Assembly (NCBI RefSeq): GCF_003863965.1
Contig: NZ_RRCN01000001.1
Location: forward strand, 855,042 to 919,041
Reading direction: 5' to 3'
Length of the DNA: 64,000 bases
From: Paenibacillus oralis
Lineage (GTDB): Bacteria > Bacillota > Bacilli > Paenibacillales > Paenibacillaceae
Within the stretch, counting starts at the first letter, position 1. The number at the start of each line of letters is the position of its first letter. Shown here piece after piece: positions 36,253 through 47,875 of this stretch. The notes beneath the pieces are model-generated. The model was not told the DNA's origin. It saw only the letters and a program-made list of their open reading frames with translations, and searched no databases. A program made the position numbers and the translations under genes.

Positions 36253-37524
36253 ATGCATAAAACAACGACCGTTTCCGGGGGGCAGGCCACCGGAGGGCAG
36301 ACCGCCGGGGGCCAAGCCGCCGGGGCGCGCAGCGCCTCGGCCGGACTGCTTATCGCCGCCGTACTGCTAACCGCCGCCACGCTGCGTTCGCCGATCACCG
36401 GGGTCGGCGCCATGATCGGCCAAATCGAGGCCGCCACCGGCTTGTCCCATGCGCTGTCGGGCATGCTGACGACGCTGCCGCTGATCGCCTTCGCCGTTTT
36501 TGCGCTCGCCGCCCCCACATTGTCCGCTTTGTGGGGCATGGAGAGAACGCTTTTTTATAGTATGGTACTCATGACTGCCGGCGTTATCATACGATCGCTG
36601 CCCTCTATTGCGGCGCTTTTTGCCGGAACCGCACTGATCGGAGTGGGGATCGCTGTGTGCAACGTCCTGCTTCCGGCGCTGATCAAGCGAGATTTCCAGC
36701 AGCGCGTAGGGCTGATGACCAGCTTGTACACCTCGTCCCTCAATCTCTGGGCGGCGATCTCCTCCGGCATTAGCGTTCCGCTCGCCGCTACCGCCCTGGG
36801 CTGGCGGGGAGCGCTGGGCTGCTGGGCCGTGCTGGCGGCGGTGGCGGCTTTGGCGTGGGTTCCGCAGCTTCGCCGCCGCCCTGCGGCCTCTGGCGAAGCC
36901 AAGGGGCAGCATTCCCGGACGACGGCAGGCGCTCCCGCCCGGCGAGGCGGAATTTGGCGTTCCAAAACAGCCTGGCTCGTCACCATTTTTATGGGCTCAC
37001 AGTCGATTATGTTTTATGTGAGCGTTTCGTGGCTGCCGGATATTTTACAGGTGAAAGGGATGAGTCCCGAAAAAGCCGGCTGGATGCTTTCGCTGATGCA
37101 GATCGTCAGCATGGGCGGCTCCTTCCTGATGCCGCTCATCGCCGCGCGAACGAATGACCAAAAAGTGTTGACCGCCGCTTCGTCCGCTCTCTTCCTCATC
37201 GGATTCGGCGGAATCTGGCTTGGTCCGGCGGCGCTCGCTCCGCTGTTCATTGTTTTGCTCGGTATCGCCAGCGGTACGACGTTCAGCCTGGTGATCGTCT
37301 TTTTTTCGCTGCGCTCGCGTACGGCGGAGCAAGCCGGTCAGCTGTCCGGCATGGCCCAATCGGTCGGATACCTGGTGGCGGCGCTTGGGCCTGCATTGTT
37401 CGGTTATATCCATGATCTCAGCGGAGGGTGGAACGCGCCGCTGGCCGCCATCGTCGCCCTTTCGGTCCTGACCATCCTGTTTGGGTATGCCGCTGGCCGG
37501 CGAGGTTTTGTCGACGCGCGGTGA
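36253..37524 (+). CDS. MFS transporter, CynX/NimT family
   Basis: A 423-residue membrane protein with about 12 segments and the CynX/NimT-type opening LRSPITGVGAMIGQIEAATG. ALIKRDFQQRVGLMTSLYTSSLNLWAAISSG is the family loop before segment five, and WLPDILQVKGMSPEKAGWML lies after the central loop. Members export or import small anions such as cyanate or 2-nitroimidazole. The substrate here is unknown. The ATG at 36253 (MHKTTTVSGGQATGGQ) follows AAGGAGG. The short GGQ(A/T) repeat at the N-terminus is unusual. It is a single gene. Confidence 0.88.
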   Translation: MHKTTTVSGGQATGGQTAGGQAAGARSASAGLLIAAVLLTAATLRSPITGVGAMIGQIEAATGLSHALSGMLTTLPLIAFAVFALAAPTLSALWGMERTLFYSMVLMTAGVIIRSLPSIAALFAGTALIGVGIAVCNVLLPALIKRDFQQRVGLMTSLYTSSLNLWAAISSGISVPLAATALGWRGALGCWAVLAAVAALAWVPQLRRRPAASGEAKGQHSRTTAGAPARRGGIWRSKTAWLVTIFMGSQSIMFYVSVSWLPDILQVKGMSPEKAGWMLSLMQIVSMGGSFLMPLIAARTNDQKVLTAASSALFLIGFGGIWLGPAALAPLFIVLLGIASGTTFSLVIVFFSLRSRTAEQAGQLSGMAQSVGYLVAALGPALFGYIHDLSGGWNAPLAAIVALSVLTILFGYAAGRRGFVDAR

Positions 37525-37563
37525 TCTAACCCAAGCTGCTCAGGCCAGAAATCCTGAATCGCA

Positions 37564-37757
37564 TAACGGTAATTTTAGGCGTTATTTATAACAATTTGCC
37601 TCTTGCCGGCGGCATAGCGGCACTTTTTGGTCTTATTTTGATAACAGCTTAGGAAAAAACACGAATCAGGCCACATCCGCCAAACATAGCGGTAAAAAAA
37701 TCCTTTATTCCACCTAAACCTCCTTCTTTCCGAAAATAGATACATTTTTTACCGCTA
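37564..37757. repeat. Four-site mirrored intergenic array, AATAGCGG family (B4)
   Basis: TAACGG at 37564 and TAGCGG at 37615 are mirrored by CCTTTA ending at 37707 and CCGCTA ending at 37757. Spacings are 51, 92 and 50. It lies between the convergent MFS and chemoreceptor genes. Confidence 0.75.
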
Positions 37758-37855
37758 TTTCCGTGTCCTCCGAGGTCTTCGCAAACAGATCCCCAACGTA
37801 GTGGGCTGTCGGTAGTTTTTCTTGCTTATCAGGTTACCGAAGTTCCGCAGGTTCA

Positions 37856-37902
37856 AAAAAAACGTGCGGCCCTTTCCTTTGCAGGAACAGAGGCGCACGC
37901 AG
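37856..37902 (-). terminator. Intrinsic terminator after the chemoreceptor gene
   Basis: On the minus strand CGTGCG pairs with CGCACG, with an inner TTCCT/AGGAA pairing, and TTTTTTTT follows. Confidence 0.8.
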
Positions 37903-37934
37903 CGAAATGAGGTATGAGGTTAAAAGAAAGCCGT

Positions 37935-39932
37935 TTAAAGCTTAAACCGTTCGATCTGCGCATTGACATCGGCTGCCATCCGCGCCAGGCCTTCCGATGC
38001 CGAGGAGATCTCTTCCATCGAAGCGAGCTGCTCCTCGGTGGCGGCGGTTACGCCTTGGAAGCTTTCCAGGCTTTTCGCCGAGGTCGTCGCAATCTGTTCG
38101 ACCGAATTTGCGATTTCGTCCGCGCTGGCCGACATCTGCTCGGTAATGGCCGACACTTCATGGATTTGTTCCGAAATGCGCTGCGTTGAGCGCTCGATTT
38201 CGCGGAACGCCTGCTGGGCTTCTTCGGTAACGGACATGCCCCGGTCCACATTTGCGTTGACGTCCAGCTTGATCATTTGGTACGCCTTGCCGGTAAGCTC
38301 GGTCATTTGTTCGATATGCTGCTGGATGAGGTCCGCCGTCCCGCGCGACTGCTCGGCCAGCTTGCGCACCTCGCCCGCCACGACCGCAAAGCCGCGGCCT
38401 TCTTCACCAGCCCGGGCCGCCTCGATCGCCGCGTTCAGCGCCAGCAGATTCGTTTGCCCGGCGATGTCCGAAATCGAGCCGCTCATCTCGGCGACCAACG
38501 CGCTGAGCTCGTTCATCTGCTGCATCAGCTCCGCCGATTCGCGGGTAGAGCGGCGAATTTCTTCCATTTGCAGCCCGACCTGAGCAACCTTCTCGCTGCC
38601 GTTCTGCACATCGGATACCGTTTGCGAAGACGACTGAACAATGGTAGACGAAGCTTCGGCGATTTTGCGGATGCCCATGGACATTTCGTCCATCGTTTTG
38701 GCGCTTTCGGCCGAAGACGAAGCCTGACTCTCCGCATCGCCCGAAGCTTCCTGCACCAATTCCACGACATGCTCGACCGCTTTCGCGTTTTGCTCCGTTC
38801 CGGCCGTCAGTTCTTCGCTCGAAGCGGCGAGCTGGCTGGCGGTTTCGGACATTTCCTGTACCATGGTGCGCAAGGAATTCAGCATGCCGTTGTAATTCAT
38901 GGCCAGCTCTCCGATTTCATCCTTCCGCTTGGTTTCGACGTCTTCGTTTAAGTAGCCTTCACTAACCCGGCGCGCCGATCGGTTCAACCGTTCGATCGGA
39001 CGGGTAATGCTGCGGATGACGAAAAACAGCACGATACCGGCAACCACCAGCGAAATTCCCAATACAATCAAGGATGTCCATAAAATCGGCATGGAGGCCT
39101 CGCTAAATTCCTGTAGTTCCAATACGCCGACGATCTTGAATCCCGTAAGTTTGTTCGTCATGAAAAATACGCTTTGCGGCAAGTCTGTAGTTGGGTTGAC
39201 ATACTCCATAAATCCCGATTCCGTACCCTGAATTTTGGCGATTTGATTTCCGCTCGCTTCTTCTCCAACGGCATTTGTCGGATGCGACACAAACTTGCTG
39301 GTCCGGTCCATAATATAAATGTACCCGTTTTTGCCCAGACGTATCGTTTTAACCATTTCGTTCAACTGAGCCAGATCGAGGGATACCGTGATCGCCCCCT
39401 GTCCATCCGCCAACGCGCGGCTGATGAACAAATTGTAGTGACCGGTCGACGACGAAGTGAACGGGTCGATGATAACCGTTTCATTCGGAGCCTTCATCGC
39501 GGCCTTGTACCAGTCTCTATCCCGCGGATCATAGTCCTGCTGGCCTTGATCCGGCGCTTTCATCCACGCCCCGTTTTGATTCCCGACGGTCAGGACCTCC
39601 AGCTCGGGATGTTTCTCCATAAATAATTCTATCAGCTCCTGGACCTCGGGCGACTTCGCGTCGATTTGCGCCGAATCGATTTGCATCACCAGTTGTTCGA
39701 CGTTGCGGCTCTCCGCTTCGATGATTTGATTCAGCGTTTCATCCAGCAGGTTTACGTTCGATTTGACGCTTTCCTCCATTTTGGAGCGCAGCTGCCCGCT
39801 GGCGCTGGTATAGCTGGAATATGCGATGACCAGGTTCGGGATGATCAGCAAGACGGCAAAAATAAGGAGCATCCGGTTGCGCAATGTCCTGACTTCCAAT
39901 AAACTAAGCAGACGATTCCAAAAAGCTTTCAT
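37935..39932 (-). CDS. Methyl-accepting chemotaxis protein with dCache sensor
   Basis: A 665-residue transmembrane chemoreceptor. One helix at about 19-38 and another at about 285-308 flank an extracellular dCache sensor ([24 protein letters not shown]). A HAMP domain follows, then a long signalling coiled coil whose tip reads [20 protein letters not shown] and [18 protein letters not shown]. The ligand is unknown. dCache sensors often bind amino acids or organic acids. AAGGAGAGAG precedes the ATG. A sigma-D-like promoter lies about 115 bases upstream. Confidence 0.94.
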   Translation of the reverse strand: MKAFWNRLLSLLEVRTLRNRMLLIFAVLLIIPNLVIAYSSYTSASGQLRSKMEESVKSNVNLLDETLNQIIEAESRNVEQLVMQIDSAQIDAKSPEVQELIELFMEKHPELEVLTVGNQNGAWMKAPDQGQQDYDPRDRDWYKAAMKAPNETVIIDPFTSSSTGHYNLFISRALADGQGAITVSLDLAQLNEMVKTIRLGKNGYIYIMDRTSKFVSHPTNAVGEEASGNQIAKIQGTESGFMEYVNPTTDLPQSVFFMTNKLTGFKIVGVLELQEFSEASMPILWTSLIVLGISLVVAGIVLFFVIRSITRPIERLNRSARRVSEGYLNEDVETKRKDEIGELAMNYNGMLNSLRTMVQEMSETASQLAASSEELTAGTEQNAKAVEHVVELVQEASGDAESQASSSAESAKTMDEMSMGIRKIAEASSTIVQSSSQTVSDVQNGSEKVAQVGLQMEEIRRSTRESAELMQQMNELSALVAEMSGSISDIAGQTNLLALNAAIEAARAGEEGRGFAVVAGEVRKLAEQSRGTADLIQQHIEQMTELTGKAYQMIKLDVNANVDRGMSVTEEAQQAFREIERSTQRISEQIHEVSAITEQMSASADEIANSVEQIATTSAKSLESFQGVTAATEEQLASMEEISSASEGLARMAADVNAQIERFKL

Positions 39933-40045
39933 TAAACTCTCTCCTTTGCGGTATGTGTAAGATTTAAAAGTAAACTGGGTTGATAGGGATCACGTTTGAT
40001 TGAGGAGGGGGTTAAAGATCATTCACATAAAGTGGCATAATCTAT

Positions 40046-40071
40046 ATTTCGACAGTTTATGGCACTTTTTA
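40046..40071 (-). promoter_or_regulatory. Candidate sigma-D promoter of the chemoreceptor gene
   Basis: On the minus strand TAAA and GTCGAAAT are separated by 14 bases, close to the motility promoter pattern. The site is embedded in an 11/12-base inverted repeat (AAAGTGCCATAA and TTATGCCACTTT, 40029-40068). Nothing else is seen in the 304-base gap 39933-40236 apart from the argH terminator. Confidence 0.45.
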
Positions 40072-40162
40072 TAGAGCATTTTTGAAATTTCAATGAAAAA
40101 TATTATAGATTCCTTTCATTTTTTCATACAAAATTGGAATGGTTTAGGAGTTCCGTCCGCTA

Positions 40163-40202
40163 ACAAAAAAAGCAGCCGCTCGTCAATGACGATGGCTGCT
40201 TT
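40163..40202 (-). terminator. Intrinsic terminator after argH
   Basis: On the minus strand AGCAGCCATCGTCA and TGACGAGCGGCTGCT pair, and TTTTTTT follows. It closes the arginine cluster. Confidence 0.85.
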
Positions 40203-40236
40203 CGATTTACAGATCAGCCCAGCATGGGCCAGCTGT

Positions 40237-41652
40237 TTATTTGCTTTTTTCCGCGTACTCCTGCACCCACGCCCGGCCGCTTTCCAGCTTCTGCTCCGCG
40301 CGTTCGATCGCCGCGATCACTTGTCCGGTTGCCGTGCCTCCATAAACATTCCGTGCATTTACCACGCTTTCCGGCTGCAGCACCTGATAGATGCTGTTGT
40401 CGAACAGCGGCGAAAACTGTTTGAATTCCTCCAGCGTAAGGTCCAGCAAATATTTTCCGTTTTGGATGCAGTACAGCACCGTTTTGCCGATGACCTCATG
40501 CGCCTGGCGGAACGGCAGGCCTTTGTTCGCCAGGAAGTCGGCAATGTCGGTCGCGTTGGAAAAATCCTGGTTCACCGCTTCGCGCATCCGTTCCTTGTTC
40601 ACCTTCATCGTGGCGATCATCGGAGCAAACAGCTGCAGCGCCCCCTCCAGCGTGGCGACCGTATCGAACATGCCTTCCTTGTCCTCCTGCATGTCTTTGT
40701 TGTACGCCAGCGGCAGCGACTTGAGCACGGTGAGCAGCCCCATCAGATTGCCGTACACCCGCCCCGTCTTGCCGCGTACCAGTTCCGGCACGTCCGGGTT
40801 TTTCTTCTGCGGCATGATGCTGCTGCCCGTACAAAACGCATCGTCCAGCTCAATAAAGCGGAATTCGGTGCTGCTCCACAACACCAGCTCTTCACTGAGC
40901 CGGGACAGATGCATCATCAAAATCGAAGCGTCCGCCAAAAATTCGAGAATAAAGTCGCGGTCGCTGACCGCATCAAGGCTGTTTTCATAAACGCCGTCAA
41001 AATGCAGCTGCTCGGCCACGAAATGCCGGTCGATCGGGAACGTCGTCCCCGCCAGCGCCCCGGCCCCCAGCGGCAGCACGTTGATCCGCTTGTAGCTGTC
41101 CTGCAGGCGTTCAATGTCGCGCTGGAACATCGACACATACGCCAGCAAATGATGGGCGAACAAAATCGGCTGTGCCCGCTGCAGATGGGTGTACCCGGGA
41201 ACGATCGTATCCTGGTTTGCTTTGGCCTGTCCCAGCAGCGCCTCCTGCAAATCCTGCAGCAGGGCGACGAATTCGACGACCCGTTTGCGCAGGTACAAAT
41301 GCATGTCCGTCGCCACCTGATCGTTCCGGCTCCGCCCGGTATGCAGCTTCCCGCCGACCCCGCCGACCTCTTCGATCAGCTGTTTTTCGATATTCATATG
41401 AATGTCTTCATCCGACACGGAGTACTCCAGCTCGCCGCGCCGGATTTTGTGCAAGACGGCATGCAGGCCTTCCTTGATTTTGTCCACGTCCTCCTCGGAC
41501 AGAATCCCGCATCTGCCCAGCATCGTCACATGCGCGAGACTCCCCTGCACATCCTCCTCGGCCAGTGCTTTATCAAACCCGATGGAGGCGGTATATTCCT
41601 CGACTAAACGGTTGGTCTGCTTCGTGAAGCGGCCTCCCCACAGTTTGCTCAC
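40237..41652 (-). CDS. argH: Argininosuccinate lyase
   Basis: A 471-residue enzyme that splits argininosuccinate into arginine and fumarate, the last step of arginine synthesis. The fumarase-superfamily signature [20 protein letters not shown] is intact, as are [15 protein letters not shown] and [17 protein letters not shown] motifs. The GTG at 41652 (then SKLWGGRF) has AAGGGAG eight bases upstream. The codon three positions earlier is too close to the site. It is the last gene of argDFGH. Confidence 0.96.
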   Translation of the reverse strand: MSKLWGGRFTKQTNRLVEEYTASIGFDKALAEEDVQGSLAHVTMLGRCGILSEEDVDKIKEGLHAVLHKIRRGELEYSVSDEDIHMNIEKQLIEEVGGVGGKLHTGRSRNDQVATDMHLYLRKRVVEFVALLQDLQEALLGQAKANQDTIVPGYTHLQRAQPILFAHHLLAYVSMFQRDIERLQDSYKRINVLPLGAGALAGTTFPIDRHFVAEQLHFDGVYENSLDAVSDRDFILEFLADASILMMHLSRLSEELVLWSSTEFRFIELDDAFCTGSSIMPQKKNPDVPELVRGKTGRVYGNLMGLLTVLKSLPLAYNKDMQEDKEGMFDTVATLEGALQLFAPMIATMKVNKERMREAVNQDFSNATDIADFLANKGLPFRQAHEVIGKTVLYCIQNGKYLLDLTLEEFKQFSPLFDNSIYQVLQPESVVNARNVYGGTATGQVIAAIERAEQKLESGRAWVQEYAEKSK

Positions 41653-41706
41653 CTGATCCACTCCCTTATCTGCTATAGAGGTAACTTATAAAGCTCGTTC
41701 AACGGC

Positions 41707-42945
<1,239 letters not shown>

Positions 42946-43012
42946 GATCCTGATATCCTCCTCGTTGATTGTCAAAGCGAAACCCGGGCTTCCCCGGGCA
43001 TCATCTCCCAAA

Positions 43013-43975
43013 TTATCCGAGCAAAGCCGCCATCAGCGCTTTTTGGGCATGCAGCCGGTTCTCGGCCTCGTCAAAAATAATCGAGTGCGGGCCGTCGATC
43101 ACGCCTTCGCTGACTTCTTCGCCGCGATGCGCCGGCAAACAATGCAAAAAGACGTAGTCCGGTTTGGCGTATTTCGCCAGCTCTTCGTTGACCTGATAAT
43201 CCTTAAAGGCGGTCTCCCGGATTTTTTGCTCCTCTTCGAAACCCATGCTCGCCCACACGTCCGTATAAATCGCGTCGGCGTCCTGCACGGCTGCCTTAGG
43301 ATCGCGGACCACTTCAATCTGCGCGCCCGTCGCTTTGGCGATTTCTTGCGCGTCCGCCACGATTTGCGGATCCGGTTCGTAACCTTCCGGGCTCGCCACC
43401 GATACGTGAACTCCAAGCTTCGCCCCGCCGATCATCAGCGAATGCGCCATGTTGTTGCCGTCGCCGATGTAGGCCAGCTTCAAGCCTGTCAGCTTCCCTT
43501 TATGCTCATAAAGCGTCTGGAAGTCGGCCAGCACCTGGCACGGGTGAGCCAGATCGCTCAGGCCGTTAATCACCGGCACAGTAGCGTAGCGGGCCAAATC
43601 GACCACTCTGTCATGGCCGAACGTACGGATCATCATGCCGTCCAAATAGCGGGACATCACCCCGGCCGTATCGGCGATCGTCTCGCCGCGCCCGAGCTGG
43701 ATATCGTTTTTGCTCAAAAACAACGCATGGCCGCCCAATTGATAAACTCCCACTTCAAAAGATACCCGCGTCCGCGTCGACGATTTTTCGAAAATCAGCC
43801 CGATAGTCTTGCCTTTGAGCGGTTGGTACACCTCGCCGTTCTTCTGTTTGCGCTTGAGTTCAACGGCCAGGTCGATCAAATAGTGGATCTCTTCCGTAGT
43901 ATAATCGGTTAATTCGATAAAATCACGTCCGCTCAGGTTAATGCTGCTGCGTTTCGCCTGCTCCAGCAAAGTCAT
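43013..43975 (-). CDS. argF: Ornithine carbamoyltransferase
   Basis: A 320-residue enzyme forming citrulline from ornithine and carbamoyl phosphate. The carbamoyl-phosphate motif [10 protein letters not shown], the HPCQVLAD motif and the ornithine motif [10 protein letters not shown] are all intact. It begins three bases after the argD stop and shares its transcript. The gene context (biosynthetic arg genes, no arcA or arcC) indicates the anabolic enzyme. Confidence 0.97.
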   Translation of the reverse strand: MTLLEQAKRSSINLSGRDFIELTDYTTEEIHYLIDLAVELKRKQKNGEVYQPLKGKTIGLIFEKSSTRTRVSFEVGVYQLGGHALFLSKNDIQLGRGETIADTAGVMSRYLDGMMIRTFGHDRVVDLARYATVPVINGLSDLAHPCQVLADFQTLYEHKGKLTGLKLAYIGDGNNMAHSLMIGGAKLGVHVSVASPEGYEPDPQIVADAQEIAKATGAQIEVVRDPKAAVQDADAIYTDVWASMGFEEEQKIRETAFKDYQVNEELAKYAKPDYVFLHCLPAHRGEEVSEGVIDGPHSIIFDEAENRLHAQKALMAALLG

Positions 43976-43978
43976 CGG

Positions 43979-45190
43979 TTATTTCCCCTCCTTGGCGGTA
44001 TATGCTGCGATCACATCGGCCAGCGTTGCTACGGCCTGATCGATTTCGTCCTTCGTTACCTTCAGGTTCGGCAGCAAACGGATGACGTTGGGTCCGGCCG
44101 TGACGAACAGCAGGCCTTGTTGCTGGCCAAGCGTCACGATATCCGCGACCGGTCCGGCGCATTCGATGCCGATCAACAGGCCTTTGCCGCGAACCTCCTT
44201 GACGAACGGAACGGCCTGGAACGTTTCCTCCAGACGGCTGACTAGGTAACGGCCCATCTCGTCCACGTGCTCGGGAATCCGCTCTTCCTTCATCGTTTCG
44301 AGCGTGGCGATGATCGCCGCCGCAATGACCGGATTGCCGCCGAAGGTGGAAGCATGGGTTCCTGGCGTGAAGGCCTCGCGCAAGTACTCCTTCGCCAGCA
44401 TTGCGCCGGCTGGCAGCCCGCTGGCGATGCCTTTCGCCGAAGTGAAAATGTCCGGCTCAATGCCGTAATGCTGGTAAGCGAACCATTTGCCGGTCCGGCC
44501 CATGCCGGTTTGCACTTCGTCGATGATCAGCAGGAGCCCCTGCTCCCGGCACAGCGCCGCAAGCTCCTGCACAAAGCCTTGATCGACCGGATACACACCG
44601 CCCTCGGCTTGAACCATCTCCAGCATCACCGCTGCGGTGTGCGGGCCGATGGCGGCCTTCAGCGCGTCCAGGTCATACAGCGGCACGGTTTTAAAGCCGG
44701 CAGGCAGCGGCAGGAAGCCGTCCTTCACCTTTTGCTGGCCGGTGGCCGTCAGCGTCGCCAGCGTCCGGCCGTGGAACGATTGCTCGAACGTAATAATCTC
44801 ATAACGTTCCGTTCCCTTCACCTTCTGATGGTACCGCCGCGCCAGCTTGATCGCCGCTTCGTTCGCCTCCGCGCCGCTGTTGCAGAAAAACACCACATCG
44901 GCGCAGCTGACCTCGGTCAACATCCGCGCCGCCGTCTCCTGCTGCGGAATGTGGAACAGGTTGGAGACATGCCACAACTCGTCGAGCTGGGCTTTCACCT
45001 TGGCCTTCACTTTTTCCGGCGCATGTCCCAGATTGGCTACGGCCAAGCCGCTCATAAAGTCCAAATAGCGGTTGCCTTTGTCGTCCCACAGCCAGCTCCC
45101 CTGGCCTTTTACAAGATGAATCGGATACCGGGCGTAGCTCGGGAAAATCGCGCTGGGGCTTGAGTTTGAGGCAAGATCACTTTGTGCCAT
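43979..45190 (-). CDS. argD: Acetylornithine aminotransferase
   Basis: A 403-residue PLP-dependent class III aminotransferase converting N-acetylglutamate semialdehyde to N-acetylornithine. The PLP region shows FCNSGAEANEAAIKLAR, DEVQTGMGRTGKWF, and the Lys in FTSAKGIASGLPAG. The ATG at 45190 (MAQSDLASN) has AGGAG 11 bases upstream. It is the first gene of argD-F-G-H and is separated from argB by 539 bases of repeats, so it may have its own promoter. Confidence 0.95.
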   Translation of the reverse strand: MAQSDLASNSSPSAIFPSYARYPIHLVKGQGSWLWDDKGNRYLDFMSGLAVANLGHAPEKVKAKVKAQLDELWHVSNLFHIPQQETAARMLTEVSCADVVFFCNSGAEANEAAIKLARRYHQKVKGTERYEIITFEQSFHGRTLATLTATGQQKVKDGFLPLPAGFKTVPLYDLDALKAAIGPHTAAVMLEMVQAEGGVYPVDQGFVQELAALCREQGLLLIIDEVQTGMGRTGKWFAYQHYGIEPDIFTSAKGIASGLPAGAMLAKEYLREAFTPGTHASTFGGNPVIAAAIIATLETMKEERIPEHVDEMGRYLVSRLEETFQAVPFVKEVRGKGLLIGIECAGPVADIVTLGQQQGLLFVTAGPNVIRLLPNLKVTKDEIDQAVATLADVIAAYTAKEGK

Positions 45191-45269
45191 AAGCTTTTTC
45201 ACTCCTGTCTATGATTAAGAAATAAAATCGGCTCGCTGTGCAGCCCTTTTCGCGGCGGCACACGTATCA

Positions 45270-45462
45270 TAACGGTAAAAAATGTCGTTATTTCGGCGGT
45301 ATCTCCCACTTTGCGTGAAATAGAGGAAATTTATGTCGTTATTTTCCCGAATCACAGAGAATTTACCCTTTTCGCACCGTTCCTTGGAAAATAAGGACAA
45401 AAAAGTCCGCTAATGGGGATGAACATGCTCATGTCCGAAAATAAGAACTTAAAGTTCCGCTA
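45270..45462. repeat. Four-site mirrored intergenic array, AATAGCGG family (B5)
   Basis: TAACGG at 45270 and TAGAGG at 45321 are mirrored by CCGCTA ending at 45412 and 45462. Spacings are 51, 91 and 50. The orientation of all four sites is clear here: two direct, two inverted. Confidence 0.8.
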
Positions 45463-45493
45463 TTTTGATGGGGCCGTGTTATTTTGAGGTCGT

Positions 45494-45641
45494 GCTACTA
45501 TATAAGTTGAACTATTGATTGTACGGATCAGGGCAGCCGTGTGAAATGTTCTTACGATCGCTGTTGTTCGCGGATTTCTCCAATTTAACTAAATTCAGAT
45601 GCTGTAGAAATCCGCATTTCTTTAGTTCAACTTATATAGTT
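45494..45641. mobile_element. MITE-like element with perfect 18-bp terminal inverted repeats
   Basis: ACTATATAAGTTGAACTA at the left end has an exact reverse complement, TAGTTCAACTTATATAGT, at the right end. The element is about 148 bases and non-coding. It has an inner inverted repeat (GCGGATTTCT / AGAAATCCGC). No clear target duplication is visible. It sits between argB and argD. Confidence 0.8.
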
Positions 45642-45729
45642 AACCTCCGTAATCTAGCGTCCGCCGTACCTATCGTTCACTCTATTAACCTAACTATAAC
45701 GCACTATAGCGCAAACGGGAACAATGGGG

Positions 45730-46569
45730 CTACTGCATCCGGACGATTCTGGTGCCGATCTTTTCGCCGGACAGCACTTTCCCCAGCACGCCGGGTTCGG
45801 CGCCGTTGACGATGACGACTTCCTTGACTTTGCCGCTGATGCAGTCCACCGCCGCGCGAACCTTCGGAATCATGCCGCCGTAAATTTCCCCGGCCAAAAT
45901 CATGTCCTCGATCTGCTGAACGGTGATCGTCTCCAACACGCGCTTCTCCCCGTTCACGGTCTTCATGATGCCGGGGACGTCCGTCACGACAATCATCTTC
46001 GACACGCCCAACTCGGACGCTACCGAGCCTGCGGCGGTATCGGCGTTGATGTTGTAGCGCTGACCGTCCGGGCCGACGCCCACGGGGGCGATGACCGGCA
46101 TGTAGCCGAGATCCAGCACGCCGCCAACCAAATCGGCGTTGACGCCGGTCACTTCGCCGACCAGGCCGACTTCATGGCTTGCCGCCACCGGCTTCGCCTG
46201 CAGCAGGCCGCCGTCTACGCCGGACAGGCCAAGCGCCTTGCCGCCGGATTTGGCGATGCGCCGCACGATCATTTTATTGATGCTGCCGGACAGCACCATT
46301 TCCACCACATCAAGCACCTCTTCCGAGGTATAGCGCAGCCCGTTTACGAACTTGCTTTCGATCCCGAGCTTGCCGAGATTTTCCGAGATCGCCGGCCCGC
46401 CGCCGTGCACGATGACCGGCTGAACACCACTCTCCTGCAGCTTGACGAGATCACCGAAAAAAGATTCCGGCAGCTCCGCAAGCGTGCTGCCTCCGCATTT
46501 CATGACAAACATCCGCCCTCCGGAAAGCTTACCCGCGGCATCCGGGGCGCTGTTTACTGCCGTTGTCAT
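45730..46569 (-). CDS. argB: Acetylglutamate kinase
   Basis: A 279-residue amino acid kinase acting on N-acetylglutamate. FVMKCGGSTL is the phosphate-binding start, with IVHGGGPAISENL and the acceptor-site block YNINADTAAGSVA. The ATG at 46569 (MTTAVNSA) has GGAG nine bases upstream, better than the TTG two codons before. The N-terminus lacks the long helix usually linked to hexameric arginine-inhibited forms, so feedback control may act elsewhere. Confidence 0.96.
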   Translation of the reverse strand: MTTAVNSAPDAAGKLSGGRMFVMKCGGSTLAELPESFFGDLVKLQESGVQPVIVHGGGPAISENLGKLGIESKFVNGLRYTSEEVLDVVEMVLSGSINKMIVRRIAKSGGKALGLSGVDGGLLQAKPVAASHEVGLVGEVTGVNADLVGGVLDLGYMPVIAPVGVGPDGQRYNINADTAAGSVASELGVSKMIVVTDVPGIMKTVNGEKRVLETITVQQIEDMILAGEIYGGMIPKVRAAVDCISGKVKEVVIVNGAEPGVLGKVLSGEKIGTRIVRMQ

Positions 46570-46605
46570 CGTCAAAAGCTCCTTTCCAAAAACAAAATAT
46601 ATGAA

Positions 46606-47841
46606 TTAAGTCCGATACGCGGCGTTGATCCGCACGTAATCGTAGGTTAAATCGCAGCCCCAGGCGGTCGCTTCACCCTTGCCGTTATGCAGGTCAACGA
46701 AAATATTCACGGTGTCGCCCTTTAAGTAAGCGAGCGCCTCATCCTCGTCGAAAGGAATCGGCCGCGATCCCGACAGCACGAGGATGTCGCCGAGCTTGAT
46801 GTCGACGGTCTCGGGGTTGATCGGCTCGCCGGCGCGGCCCGCCGCCGCAATGATCCGGCCCCAGTTGGCGTCGGCGCCAAACACCGCCGATTTGACCAGA
46901 CTCGAGCCGACGATCGTCTTGGCGATCGCGCGGGCGGACGCATCGCTGACGGCTCCCGTGACCGTTACCTCGACAAGGCGCGTGGCGCCTTCCCCATCGC
47001 GGGCGATCGCCTTGGCGAGCGTCTCGCACACGTACCGGAACGCGGCGGTGAAGGCATCCCAATCGGCGTGACCCGGCGCAAGCTCGCCGCCACCGGCAAG
47101 GCCGCTCGCCATCGCCAGCAGCATGTCGTTTGTGCTGGTATCTCCGTCGACCGTGATCATATTAAACGTCAGGTCGGTCGTCTCACCCAGCAAGCTTTGC
47201 AAAGCCTGCGGCTCAATCGCGGCATCGGTCGTCACAAAGGCGAGCATCGTCGCCATGTTCGGATGAATCATGCCCGAGCCTTTGGCCGCTCCGGCGATCG
47301 TCACCTCGCGCCCGCCTATGTCGAGCTTGACGCACACCTCTTTTTTCACGAGGTCGGTCGTCAAAATCGCCTGGCAAAAGCGCTCGGCGCCCTCGCCGCT
47401 TGCTGCCAAATTCGCCGGCAGACCGGCGATGCCGGCGGAAACGAGGTCCATCGGCAGCAGTTCGCCGATGACCCCGGTCGAGGCCACGGCGACTTCGTGC
47501 TCGCCGAGCCCAAACGCCGCGGCGGCCGCGGCGCGCATGGCGTACGCGTCGGCTTCGCCTTGCGCGCCGGTGCAGGCGTTGGCGTTGCCGCTGTTGACGA
47601 CGACGGCCCGCAGCCGCCGCCCGCCCGACGCGATGCTCTCCCGCGTCACCTTCAGCGGGGCGGCCTGGAACACGTTCGTCGTGTACACGGCCGCGGCCAC
47701 CGCCGGCACCTCGCATACGATCGCGCCTAAATCGTTGCGCGATGTTTTTTTCAAACCGCAATGCAGTCCGCCGGCCCGAAAGCCTTTTGGAGAGGTAATG
47801 CTTCCCTCCGGTGCAACGCGAAATAAACTAACTACTCCCAT
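46606..47841 (-). CDS. argJ: Bifunctional ornithine acetyltransferase / N-acetylglutamate synthase
   Basis: A 411-residue N-terminal-nucleophile enzyme that cleaves itself and recycles the acetyl group from acetylornithine to glutamate. The self-cleavage site is in GSGMIHPNMATMLAFVTTD, between Ala and Thr. VVNSGNANACTG is the oxyanion-side motif. AAGGAG precedes the ATG. Because argJ is present, no separate argE or argA is needed for the cycle. Confidence 0.97.
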   Translation of the reverse strand: MGVVSLFRVAPEGSITSPKGFRAGGLHCGLKKTSRNDLGAIVCEVPAVAAAVYTTNVFQAAPLKVTRESIASGGRRLRAVVVNSGNANACTGAQGEADAYAMRAAAAAAFGLGEHEVAVASTGVIGELLPMDLVSAGIAGLPANLAASGEGAERFCQAILTTDLVKKEVCVKLDIGGREVTIAGAAKGSGMIHPNMATMLAFVTTDAAIEPQALQSLLGETTDLTFNMITVDGDTSTNDMLLAMASGLAGGGELAPGHADWDAFTAAFRYVCETLAKAIARDGEGATRLVEVTVTGAVSDASARAIAKTIVGSSLVKSAVFGADANWGRIIAAAGRAGEPINPETVDIKLGDILVLSGSRPIPFDEDEALAYLKGDTVNIFVDLHNGKGEATAWGCDLTYDYVRINAAYRT

Positions 47842-47875
47842 GACGTTCTCCTTTCCATCTCCTTAGCCAATATTC

